Part shown: positions 6,903-13,131 of the stretch, piece by piece | How positions within the stretch are numbered: the stretch's first letter is position 1 | How the letters are laid out: each line of letters begins with the position of its first letter | Assembly: GCA_913058195.1 (NCBI GenBank) | Contig: CAJXPP010000037.1 | Location: forward strand, 1 to 13,131 | Reading direction: 5' to 3' | DNA length: 13,131 nt | Source of the DNA: an uncultured Gammaproteobacteria bacterium | Lineage (GTDB): Bacteria > Pseudomonadota > Gammaproteobacteria > Nitrosococcales > Methylophagaceae | The notes under the pieces: model-generated | Seen by the model: only the letters and a program-made list of their open reading frames with translations | Databases searched by the model: none | Told to the model about the DNA's origin: nothing | Translations under genes and position numbers: made by a program

Positions 6903-8061
6903 CTTTTTGATCTCTGGAATGTTTAGAACTGGAACAACCATGTTTGCTAGGATGTTACATTCTAATCCGAATATTATCTGTGCCTCAGATCCTTTTGCCC
7001 CAATTTATAAGTCATACCGTAATACTCTATCGACTATTTTGCATAATAGCTTGGATAAAAAAGCACCTCTCCATGATTATTATTTTGATAAGCAGCACAA
7101 TGATTTATTTCAGGAAATACAAAAGAGAGACTTCTCGATTCTGATTGAGGATGATGAATTAGCCTCCTTAAAAGAAGAGATTGAAAAGCATTGCCGGCCT
7201 TATTCTCCAAAAATAATTTCTTATCTTGATGAGTTGAAAGGTAATACTTATGAAAAAGTATTCGATAGTGGCTTAGGAATTATACAAGAAGCTTATGCTA
7301 AACCCGGTAATAGCATTGTTGGTTTTAAGGAGGTGTGGGTTGATGAATTTGCCCCTCATTTTTTGAAAATGCATGGTGGAAATAAGGTCATCCATTTGAT
7401 TCGTGATCCTAGATCTGTTATCGCCTCAAATTTTGCATCAGGATCAACTTATCCATTACTTTTCTTACTTAGGCAGTGGCGGAAAAGTGCTTCACTTGCA
7501 TGCTTAAACTCTCAAAGAAGTGAACGGACAATGTTGATAAGATTTGAAGATTTATTGACTAAGCCGGAAGCAGTTATAAGTGCTTCGGTTGATTTTTTAG
7601 GTGTTGATTTCCACCCAAATATGACTAATCCATCTAGTTACCTCGATGGCTCAGGAAGGCCATGGAAGCAGAATACCTCATATGGAAATGGAAGTTTAGC
7701 TAAAAAAGATACTCAGTTATTTAATAAAACTGCACTAGATAACTGGAAGAAAGTATTGTCAGATGAAACATTAGAAATTATAGAGAGGTTCTGTTCTTTT
7801 GAAATGAAGTTACTAGGGTATGAGCTTACGGAAGAAAGAGATATAGGGAGTACCGACTTTTCTATCCTCGATTATCAGGATGATTCATCAAAGTCTGCCG
7901 CATGGATACAGTCATATGCAAATTATAATAATTTTACGGAAATATCAGTAGAACTGATGAGGTTGAGAGTTATGCAATCAAAAGTAAAGACCTCGGTTAA
8001 GACGAGTAATTTATTATTCTTAGATCCCGATATATTAAAACTGCGCGCAATAGGATTTTAG
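6892..8061 (+). CDS. PAPS-dependent sulfotransferase family protein
   Basis: 389-residue sulfotransferase-fold protein (Sulfotransferase_3 type). The 5'-phosphosulfate-binding loop is SGMFRTGTTMFARML (residues 8-22), and the 3'-phosphate-binding motif LIRDPRSVIASN lies near residues 169-180, with Arg171 and Ser175 in the expected places. RFEDLL, the common middle motif, follows further on. The ATG at 6892 is chosen because it directly precedes the conserved beta-strand and overlaps the upstream gene by only 11 nt. A GTG at 6880 would add four residues (MRPC) without conserved content. The protein has no signal peptide, so it would act in the cytoplasm, probably on the activated sugar, on glycosylated flagellin or on a lipid-linked glycan. 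The cluster context suggests that a surface sugar receives a sulfate, which is inference. The C-terminal ~80 residues are not recognised. Confidence 0.82.
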   Translation: MRNNFLISGMFRTGTTMFARMLHSNPNIICASDPFAPIYKSYRNTLSTILHNSLDKKAPLHDYYFDKQHNDLFQEIQKRDFSILIEDDELASLKEEIEKHCRPYSPKIISYLDELKGNTYEKVFDSGLGIIQEAYAKPGNSIVGFKEVWVDEFAPHFLKMHGGNKVIHLIRDPRSVIASNFASGSTYPLLFLLRQWRKSASLACLNSQRSERTMLIRFEDLLTKPEAVISASVDFLGVDFHPNMTNPSSYLDGSGRPWKQNTSYGNGSLAKKDTQLFNKTALDNWKKVLSDETLEIIERFCSFEMKLLGYELTEERDIGSTDFSILDYQDDSSKSAAWIQSYANYNNFTEISVELMRLRVMQSKVKTSVKTSNLLFLDPDILKLRAIGF

Positions 8062-8174
8062 GACCCTAGAGTGTATTTGTTAGAATATACTTCATATATA
8101 AAACAATTTTTCATTTTTAATATGAAGCCTAGCTACAAATGAAAACATAAATAAAAAATAAGATGAGTGGTTAG
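8062..8174 (+). promoter_or_regulatory. AT-rich 113-nt intergenic gap before pseI, possible internal promoter
   Basis: This is the longest gene-free stretch within the operon. It is very AT-rich and has several TATA-like hexamers (for example TATAAA at 8097-8102), but I find no convincing -35/-10 pair with 16-18 nt spacing. A GAGTGG at 8165-8170 is the best ribosome-binding candidate for pseI. The gap contains an imperfect inverted repeat, listed separately. It is a candidate for an internal promoter or an mRNA-processing site. Confidence 0.3.
8075..8140. repeat. Imperfect nested inverted repeat upstream of pseI
   Basis: Inner arms CTTCATAT (8090-8097) and ATATGAAG (8120-8127) are exact reverse complements around a 22-nt AT-rich loop. 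Outer arms ATTTGT (8075-8080) and ACAAAT (8135-8140) are also exact, leaving a 9/7-nt internal loop where TAG and CTA could pair in part. It lacks a GC-rich stem followed by a T tract, so it is not a typical terminator. It could be an operator or an mRNA stabilising stem, or chance in AT-rich DNA. Confidence 0.45.
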
Positions 8175-9230
8175 ATGAAAATAAAAATAGGTCAACACGT
8201 AATATCTCAAAATCATAAGCCTTTTGTTATTGCGGAAATGTCAGGTAATCATAATCAATCTTTAGAGCGTGCTTTATCAATTGTAGATGCTGCAGCAAAG
8301 TCAGGCGTACAAGCTCTAAAATTACAAACATATACTGCTGATACGATAACTCTGGATGTTAAAGATGGAGATTTCTTCATAAATGATGAAAATAGTCTTT
8401 GGAAAGGGCAAAGTTTGCATAAGCTGTATGAGCAAGCATATACCCCATGGGAATGGCATGCCCCTATCATGCAGCGTGCAAATGAATTAGGGATGATTTG
8501 CTTTAGTTCACCCTTTGATGAGTCTGCAGTTGATTTTTTGGAAGAATTGAATGTTCCTCTCTACAAAATAGCTTCTTTTGAGAACAATCATTTACCATTA
8601 ATAAGAAAAGTCGCATCTACAGGGAAGCCTATAATAATATCTACTGGAATGGCGTCAGTTGCAGAAATTCACGAAGCAGTTACGGTTGCTCGTGAGGCTG
8701 GATGTGAGGACTTAATTTTACTTAAATGTACTAGTACCTATCCCGCAAGCCCTAAAAATAGTAATGTTCTAACAATTCCTCATATGAGAGAGTTATTTGA
8801 TTGTCAGGTTGGACTCTCAGATCATACTATGGGCTTAGGAGCAGCTATTGCGGCAGTAGCGCATGGTGCAACAGTGATTGAAAAACATTTTACATTGTCT
8901 AGAGCAGATGGTGGTGTGGATAGTAGCTTTTCTATGGAACCTCATGAATTAGATTTATTAGTAACTGAGAGCGAACGGGCATGGCAATCATTAGGAGGAG
9001 TTGTATACAGTAGTGGTGAGGGGAGCGAAGAAAAGTCGAAAGTATTTAGGCGCTCACTATATGTCTCAGAAGACATGACGGCAGGTGAAATATTTACAGA
9101 AAAAAATTTGAGAATTGTTAGGCCAGGAAATGGCTTACCACCCAAATATTTTGAACAATTTCTCGGAAGAAGAATAAAGTGTGATGCGAAGAAAGGAACA
9201 CCTATTAACTGGCAACTTCTTGGAGGCTAA
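8175..9230 (+). CDS. pseI: PseI, pseudaminic acid synthase
   Basis: Condenses 2,4-diacetamido-2,4,6-trideoxy-L-altrose (the PseG product) with phosphoenolpyruvate to give pseudaminic acid. The protein has 351 residues, standard for the NeuB/PseI family. The N-terminal TIM-barrel synthase domain (to about residue 275) shows FVIAEMSGNHNQSLERAL (17-34), ALKLQTYTADTITLD (46-60), YKIASFE, STGMAS, LLKCTSTYPA, QVGLSDHTMG and EKHFTLSRADGG. The C-terminal SAF antifreeze-like domain starts near RRSLYVSEDMTAGE and contains RPGNGLPP. The motif KLQTYTADTITLD favours PseI over NeuB or LegI. The ATG at 8175 lies one codon before the first conserved strand. It follows the only long gap in the operon and may have its own promoter. 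This gene together with pseC and pseG fixes the pathway as pseudaminic. Confidence 0.95.
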   Translation: MKIKIGQHVISQNHKPFVIAEMSGNHNQSLERALSIVDAAAKSGVQALKLQTYTADTITLDVKDGDFFINDENSLWKGQSLHKLYEQAYTPWEWHAPIMQRANELGMICFSSPFDESAVDFLEELNVPLYKIASFENNHLPLIRKVASTGKPIIISTGMASVAEIHEAVTVAREAGCEDLILLKCTSTYPASPKNSNVLTIPHMRELFDCQVGLSDHTMGLGAAIAAVAHGATVIEKHFTLSRADGGVDSSFSMEPHELDLLVTESERAWQSLGGVVYSSGEGSEEKSKVFRRSLYVSEDMTAGEIFTEKNLRIVRPGNGLPPKYFEQFLGRRIKCDAKKGTPINWQLLGG

Positions 9231-9305
9231 CAGGTGAATATTGACCTTATTTTATGGGTAAGGTACTGCTTACAGATCAGCCAGTTAATTGTGAGACATT
9301 TATAA

Positions 9306-9821
9306 ATGAATAACATAGAGATTGTTACGGAACGTTTTGTGCTCAGGACATTATCTGAAAATGACGTTTCTTTAAGGTATTTAAGTTGGATTAATGGTGA
9401 AAATGCGAGCCCATATATCTCCTATGATGGTTCATATAAACAACTTCAGAGTTATGTTATTGATAAATCAAATAAACAGAACATTCTTTTTTTAGGAATT
9501 TTTTTAAAGGATAATTTACAGCATATTGGTAATATAAAATATGAACCCATGGACATTGAAAAACATTATGCAAATTTAGGGATTTTGATCGGTGAAAAAA
9601 AGTGGCAGGGCGTTGGTGTTGGTCCGGAAGTAATTAAGGCAAGTGCTAAGTGGTTACAAAAAGAAAAAGGTATTCAGCAAATTGTCCTTAGAGTTAAGAT
9701 CGCAAATGAATCAGCAGTTAAAGCATATAAGAAAGTGGGTTTTTCAGAAAAAAATACACCGTATATTTCTAAAGTAGAAGGGATTCACCTTTCAATGGTT
9801 TGGGACCTTCCTACCCTATGA
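9306..9821 (+). CDS. GNAT N-acetyltransferase (RimJ/RimL type), candidate PseH
   Basis: 171-residue acetyltransferase of the GNAT superfamily, complete from IVTERFVLRTLSENDV at the N-terminus. The acetyl-CoA pyrophosphate loop is QGVGVG (residues 101-106), and IANESAVKAYKKVGF (132-146) is the usual fourth motif. PseH acetylates the 4-amino group of the PseC product using acetyl-CoA, and no other PseH candidate is present, so this protein may fill that step. It lacks the WRN...H-type N-terminal signature I associate with TIGR03585-style PseH, so it could instead modify a different amino or hydroxyl group; the gene symbol is withheld. The ATG at 9306 has GTGAG (9291-9295) 10 nt upstream. The TGA stop overlaps the next start as ATGA. 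The 75 nt before it hold no credible gene, only a 5-bp stem (9258-9262/9269-9273). Confidence 0.8.
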   Translation: MNNIEIVTERFVLRTLSENDVSLRYLSWINGENASPYISYDGSYKQLQSYVIDKSNKQNILFLGIFLKDNLQHIGNIKYEPMDIEKHYANLGILIGEKKWQGVGVGPEVIKASAKWLQKEKGIQQIVLRVKIANESAVKAYKKVGFSEKNTPYISKVEGIHLSMVWDLPTL

Positions 9822-11425
9822 TTGGAAAATTCATCTCGGTAAGAAAATCAAAGCTTAGAACCATCATGAGAGGGTATAGAAAGTTAAAGCAGTCTGGAAA
9901 TTTAGGTAAAATTGCTGAAATAAAAAGAGTCCTAACTAATACTCCTATAATTGATGGTAAAGGGGCGAATACTTCAGTAATTTTCGGATCTGGCTCATCT
10001 AATGCAGAACTAGTTATTCGACAGTATTTACTCATCCGTGTAGCTGGGATAGGACTCAATAAAGCTCTTTTGTATGCGGAAGGAAATTATAACTCTAAAA
10101 TTATTTATCCCCTTCCATCAGAGTGGCGGTTTGTATTGAAGCAGTATGGTTTTAATATTGCTGTTATTAGGTCTAGTTTAATGTGGTATGGGTATAGTTT
10201 GTTACTTCTTTCCTATGGGTGCATGTCTTTTATTAAAGAGTTTAGTAAAGAGTTACTATCTAAAATTAAACAGAAACCACCAGAACTCATAGGCAAATAT
10301 GTCTATTTTAATGCTTTGCAAAAAGAAAACTTACCTACGGAACTTAAAGGTAGACAAAGTCATGATATTTTTTCTTGGTATTATGAGAATATGGGGCATG
10401 TAGACACACTTTGTCATAGTATTAAAGGAGCTGAGCCTAATATAATACAAAAGAGCCCTATTATCTATACTGAATCGCCAGTGCCACCTTTATTACATTC
10501 ACAGAAGTTGATAAGGTTTTTAGCGTGGGGTTTTATTGCAATAACAATATCATTTATTGATCTCTTTAGAGGTAAATGGTGGAATGCAATTATGCTACAT
10601 GAATCAGTTCTAGCTGCTAGAACTCGAATTCAAAGACCAGATAAACTGGCAAAGGATTATATGTTTCATAATTCAAATTGGATTTATCGTCCACTTTGGA
10701 CATATGAGGCAGAAAAGTCTGGAGCTAGGATACTGTTTTATTTCTATTCAACAAATATAGAGCGGATATTGAAGTCGGATGGGAGTAAAAATATTAATTA
10801 TGGTTGGCAAGCGTGTAACTGGCCAAATATATTAGTCTGGGATAATGGGCAAGAAGATTTTATTCGGAATGATATCGGTAATTCTTCATCTAAAATTAGT
10901 GTTGTCGGGCCGATATGGTTCTCAGCAAGCAAACAGAAGTTAGATGATTTACCCCCCAAAGCAATGGCTATATTTGATGTGCAACCAGTACGAAACTCTT
11001 TGTATCAAACTTTAGGCCTTGATTTTGAATATTATATACCAATTATAGCAAAGCAGTTTTTATTAGATATATATGCAATATTAAATGCAAATGACATTGC
11101 AATGGCCTTAAAGCGCAAGCGTAAGGTTGGTAGCTTAGCTCATCCCGAATACAGAAACCTTACTGAAAGTTTAGAGAAAAAGCCGAACTATATATCGATT
11201 AATCCTGATGTGGCGGCACCTGATGTTATTGAAGAATGTTTTGCAGTAATTTCAGCTCCTTATACCTCCACTGCACTTTTGGCTAGAGCACAAGGTAAGC
11301 CATCAGCTTATTATGACCCTTTTTCACAGTGTCAAAAGGGCGATCCTGCAGCACATGGTATTGAAATATTATCGGGTAAAAAAGAGTTAGAGAAATGGGT
11401 TAATCAGCTTGTGGAAGCAATGTAA
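9818..11425 (+). CDS. PFTS-motif-like polysaccharide biosynthesis protein, putative glycosyltransferase
   Basis: 535-residue protein. The C-terminus has AVISAPYTSTALLARAQGKP followed by YYDP, which matches the sequence after which 'polysaccharide biosynthesis PFTS motif' proteins are named, with Tyr in place of Phe (PYTST, about residues 481-485). This region resembles the donor-binding half of GT-B glycosyltransferases. Two hydrophobic stretches (about 120-139 and 231-250) suggest membrane association. The ATG at 9818 overlaps the upstream TGA by 4 nt (ATGA) and is preferred over a TTG at 9800, which would add six residues. With CMP-pseudaminic acid made nearby, this is the best candidate in the window for the enzyme that transfers the nonulosonic acid to a protein or glycan. 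Biochemical evidence for the family is scarce to my knowledge. Family call moderate, function inferred. Confidence 0.65.
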   Translation: MIGKFISVRKSKLRTIMRGYRKLKQSGNLGKIAEIKRVLTNTPIIDGKGANTSVIFGSGSSNAELVIRQYLLIRVAGIGLNKALLYAEGNYNSKIIYPLPSEWRFVLKQYGFNIAVIRSSLMWYGYSLLLLSYGCMSFIKEFSKELLSKIKQKPPELIGKYVYFNALQKENLPTELKGRQSHDIFSWYYENMGHVDTLCHSIKGAEPNIIQKSPIIYTESPVPPLLHSQKLIRFLAWGFIAITISFIDLFRGKWWNAIMLHESVLAARTRIQRPDKLAKDYMFHNSNWIYRPLWTYEAEKSGARILFYFYSTNIERILKSDGSKNINYGWQACNWPNILVWDNGQEDFIRNDIGNSSSKISVVGPIWFSASKQKLDDLPPKAMAIFDVQPVRNSLYQTLGLDFEYYIPIIAKQFLLDIYAILNANDIAMALKRKRKVGSLAHPEYRNLTESLEKKPNYISINPDVAAPDVIEECFAVISAPYTSTALLARAQGKPSAYYDPFSQCQKGDPAAHGIEILSGKKELEKWVNQLVEAM

Positions 11426-11453
11426 TGTTACCTTTTGGAGTTATTAAAATTGT

Positions 11454-12110
11454 ATGGCATATAAACTAAATTCAATTCAATACGAAAGAAACCTTCGTCT
11501 TGAAGCATTGAAGAGTAATGGTAAAGGAGCTAGGGCACATTTTTTAGATGTTCTCAGTCAGGCTTTTAAAGGTGGCGATTTTGAGAAAATAATAGAAGCT
11601 TATAATTTTGCAACTACCATTGACTATGACCATGTAGGTCTCAGTTCTGATGCTTATTTGGTTCATCCACTTAGAGTTTCAGAAATGGTAATTGGGTTAA
11701 GTCAACCTTTGGAAGTAGATTACGTAATTATTGCCCTTCTCCATAATGTCCTAGAAGTGGGAGGGGTCGATATAGCAGTGCTTCAAGATAAATTTGGGAT
11801 ATCAGTTTCAGATTCAATCAAGACTTTGACTGTTGTTAGAGAGCTGCAATGGGATGAAAAATATAAACAAGAATATTATGAACGTATCAATTCAGGCTAT
11901 GAGGGAATGAAAATAGTTAAAGTAATTGATAAATTAGATAATATGTTTATGTTGGGCCTCAATCCAAATGAACAGGTACGAGAGAAATATTTACATGAGA
12001 TTAATACGCATGTCATACCAATAGCAAAGAAAGTATTACCACATTTAGTTGAATACCTTGATGTTTTATCTGAGGATGCAAAACAAATTGGGTATTTTTC
12101 CAATAATTAG
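11454..12110 (+). CDS. RelA/SpoT-like HD-family protein with an altered HD motif
   Basis: 218-residue all-helical protein resembling the hydrolase half of RelA/SpoT enzymes (HD_4 type). Conserved points are YLVHPLRV with His71, ALLHNVLEVGG with His97, and KVIDKLDNM with Asp159, in the order and spacing of the ppGpp hydrolase metal site. The hallmark His-Asp reads His97-Asn98, and the following catalytic Glu-Asp reads Glu101-Val102. Phosphohydrolase activity is therefore doubtful, or the metal site differs. There is no synthetase domain, so it is not a full stringent-response enzyme. The ATG at 11454 has GGAG at 11437-11440, 13 nt upstream, a rather long spacing. It lies 28 nt after the putative glycosyltransferase and 12 nt before the SDR gene. 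Similar proteins occur in nonulosonate islands of marine Gammaproteobacteria as I recall, with unknown role. Confidence 0.72.
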   Translation: MAYKLNSIQYERNLRLEALKSNGKGARAHFLDVLSQAFKGGDFEKIIEAYNFATTIDYDHVGLSSDAYLVHPLRVSEMVIGLSQPLEVDYVIIALLHNVLEVGGVDIAVLQDKFGISVSDSIKTLTVVRELQWDEKYKQEYYERINSGYEGMKIVKVIDKLDNMFMLGLNPNEQVREKYLHEINTHVIPIAKKVLPHLVEYLDVLSEDAKQIGYFSNN

Positions 12111-12122
12111 AAGAAGAAAATT

Positions 12123-12920
12123 ATGTCAGTAAACTATGAAATTGATAATCGTGTTGCAATTATAACTGGAGCTAGTTCAGGAATTGGATTTGCAGCAGCA
12201 AAAGGCCTTGCCCTACAAGGTGTTAATTTAGTGTTGGTTTCTAGAACCGAAGAGAAACTTAAATATGCACAAGCAGAGATTAAGGCTTTAGCTAATGTTG
12301 AAGTAGAAATATTCTCTGGAGATGTGATTGATAAATCGTTATCTCAGAAAGTGATTGATTTGGCAGTTAGCAAATGGGGCAAGGTAGATATTCTTGTCAA
12401 TAATGCTGGAGGGCCACCGATGGGTTCTTTTTTAGAGCATGATGATGATGCGTGGGATGAAGCTCTAGATCAGAATTTGAAAAGTACTATTCGTTTTACT
12501 CGAGCAGTCGCCCCACTTATGATTGCTAATAGTTGGGGACGAATAATTAATATAACATCAACTTTAGCCAAAGAGCCAACACCGCTGATGGTATTGTCAG
12601 CAACAGCTAGAGCGGGAGTATCTGCGTTCTCGAAATCGATATCTTCAGAGCTGGCTGAATATGGTGTTACGATTAATACATTATGCCCTGGTGGAGTGTT
12701 AACTGAACGATTACATAGCCTCTTAATGACTGCTGCAGAGAAACAAGAGAAAAGTTATCAGGAAGTATTAGAAAGTAGTCAGGCAACGATTCCCCTAGGC
12801 AGATTTGCAGAACCAGAAGAGTTCGCTGATATGCTTGTTTTTATGGCTTCTGAGCGCGCGCGCTATATTACAGGAACAACCGTGATGGTTGATGGTGGCC
12901 TAACTAAAGGTGTTTTTTAG
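12123..12920 (+). CDS. SDR-family oxidoreductase lacking the canonical Tyr/Lys
   Basis: 265-residue Rossmann-fold protein annotated in many genomes as 3-oxoacyl-ACP reductase-like. The cofactor loop is TGASSGIG (15-22), with Arg41 in VSRTEEK suggesting NADPH preference. NNAGGPPMGSF lies at 93-103, Ser146 sits in INITST, and the C-terminal ITGTTVMVDGGLTKG is typical. Where YxxxK is expected about 13 residues after Ser146, the sequence is S159-A-T-A-R163. Both the catalytic Tyr and Lys are therefore replaced. I recall a recognisable SDR subgroup with NNxGGPP and LSNxxR that shares this feature, so it is probably a subfamily trait and not a recent mutation. It may use another acid or serve as a binding protein. 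The ATG at 12123 has an AGAAGAAG purine tract upstream. The TAG stop shares its last G with the next GTG. Confidence 0.82.
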   Translation: MSVNYEIDNRVAIITGASSGIGFAAAKGLALQGVNLVLVSRTEEKLKYAQAEIKALANVEVEIFSGDVIDKSLSQKVIDLAVSKWGKVDILVNNAGGPPMGSFLEHDDDAWDEALDQNLKSTIRFTRAVAPLMIANSWGRIINITSTLAKEPTPLMVLSATARAGVSAFSKSISSELAEYGVTINTLCPGGVLTERLHSLLMTAAEKQEKSYQEVLESSQATIPLGRFAEPEEFADMLVFMASERARYITGTTVMVDGGLTKGVF

Positions 12921-13085
12921 TGACATTAAGAAATTCATTTTCTGAAGATATATTCTCCAATGAGGTCCCTGTTTTCTCCGAAGTAGACATGAAGAAATCA
13001 GATAGAATTAAATCGATCTTTAATACATTGTATAGCTATCTGAAAACAGAGGCTAAAACAATTCGAAAATCTGGTGGTTTTGAAA
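12920..13085 (+). CDS. 5' end of an unrecognised gene, cut by the contig edge
   Basis: A reading frame starts with GTG at 12920, sharing one base with the SDR stop (TAGTG), and stays open to the end of genuine sequence. It encodes 55 real residues beginning VTLRNSFSEDIFSNEVPVF and continuing with the charged stretch DMKKSDRIKSIFNTLYSYLK. An alternative ATG lies at 12989-12991. From 13086 on the frame reads through adapter, producing the familiar artefact SYTHLRAHET. No family is recognised from so short a piece. Tight coupling to the SDR gene suggests it belongs to the same operon. Confidence 0.55.
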
Positions 13086-13131
13086 CTGTCTCTTATACAC
13101 ATCTCCGAGCCCACGAGACTAGGCATGATCT
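13086..13131 (-). other. Nextera read-2 adapter and i7 index (sequencing artefact)
   Basis: Not genomic. Bases 13086-13104 are the Tn5 mosaic end in reverse orientation (CTGTCTCTTATACACATCT). Bases 13105-13119 (CCGAGCCCACGAGAC) are the Nextera read-2 tail. TAGGCATG at 13120-13127 matches the i7 index usually called N706 (from memory), and ATCT at 13128-13131 begins the P7 flow-cell sequence. Genuine DNA ends at 13085. Confidence 0.98.

Noticed and set aside
6944..7144. 66-codon + strand frame nested within the sulfotransferase
   Set aside because: It lies wholly within a conserved coding region in another frame and its protein is not recognisable.
8090..8127. Rho-independent terminator after the sulfotransferase gene
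   Set aside because: The stem is AT-rich with a 22-nt loop and no downstream T tract.
8175..9230. Legionaminic or sialic acid synthase instead of PseI
   Set aside because: PseC and PseG partners and the KLQTYTADTITLD motif fit pseudaminic acid; there is no NeuC-type epimerase.
9254..9313. 19-codon ATG reading frame between pseI and the GNAT
   Set aside because: No recognisable family, no clear ribosome site, and it overlaps the GNAT start; most likely chance.
9800..9817. TTG at 9800 as start of the PFTS-like protein
   Set aside because: ATG 9818 gives the common ATGA 4-nt overlap with the GNAT stop.
12853..12864. Perfect 12-bp GC palindrome AGCGCGCGCGCT in AT-rich DNA
   Set aside because: It encodes the conserved SERARY segment of the SDR, so coding constraint explains it well enough.

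Overview
The window is a bacterial contig of about 36-38% GC by eye, framed by sequencing adapter. Bases 1-40 and 13086-13131 match Illumina Nextera/Tn5 transposase adapters, so genuine DNA spans only 41-13085. Protein similarity and gene content (pseC, aldo/keto reductase, SpsF-type cytidylyltransferase, GSA-type aminotransferase, pseG, pseI, PFTS-type transferase, HD protein, SDR) resemble flagellin glycosylation islands of marine Gammaproteobacteria such as Shewanella, Vibrio and Pseudoalteromonas. That placement is inference; there is no rRNA or other marker gene.

All genes lie on the + strand with overlaps or gaps mostly under 40 nt, so the region reads as one long operon cut at both ends. 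Left block (41-5480): 3' part of pseC (aminotransferase), an aldo/keto reductase, an SpsF/PseF-type cytidylyltransferase, a class III aminotransferase of glutamate-1-semialdehyde aminomutase type, pseG (UDP-sugar hydrolase), and a small sugar-formyltransferase-like protein. Middle block (5520-8061): an M28-peptidase-like protein with an N-terminal DUF2172-like part and a C-terminal winged-helix-like part, and a PAPS-type sulfotransferase. A 113-nt AT-rich gap with a large imperfect inverted repeat follows. Right block (8175-13085): pseI (pseudaminic acid synthase), a GNAT acetyltransferase that may act as PseH, a PFTS-motif-like putative glycosyltransferase, an HD-family protein whose HD signature reads HN, an SDR lacking the catalytic Tyr/Lys pair, and the 5' end of an unrecognised gene.

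Together the genes encode most of the route from UDP-GlcNAc to a CMP-activated pseudaminic acid (Pse), a nine-carbon nonulosonic acid used to glycosylate flagellin or build surface polysaccharide. PseB (first step) is absent and probably lies upstream of the contig edge. The extra genes (formyltransferase, sulfotransferase, M28-like protein, GSA-type aminotransferase, aldo/keto reductase, degenerate HD and SDR proteins) suggest that the final product is a decorated Pse derivative rather than plain Pse5Ac7Ac. No tRNA, rRNA, CRISPR, insertion sequence or convincing Rho-independent terminator was seen.
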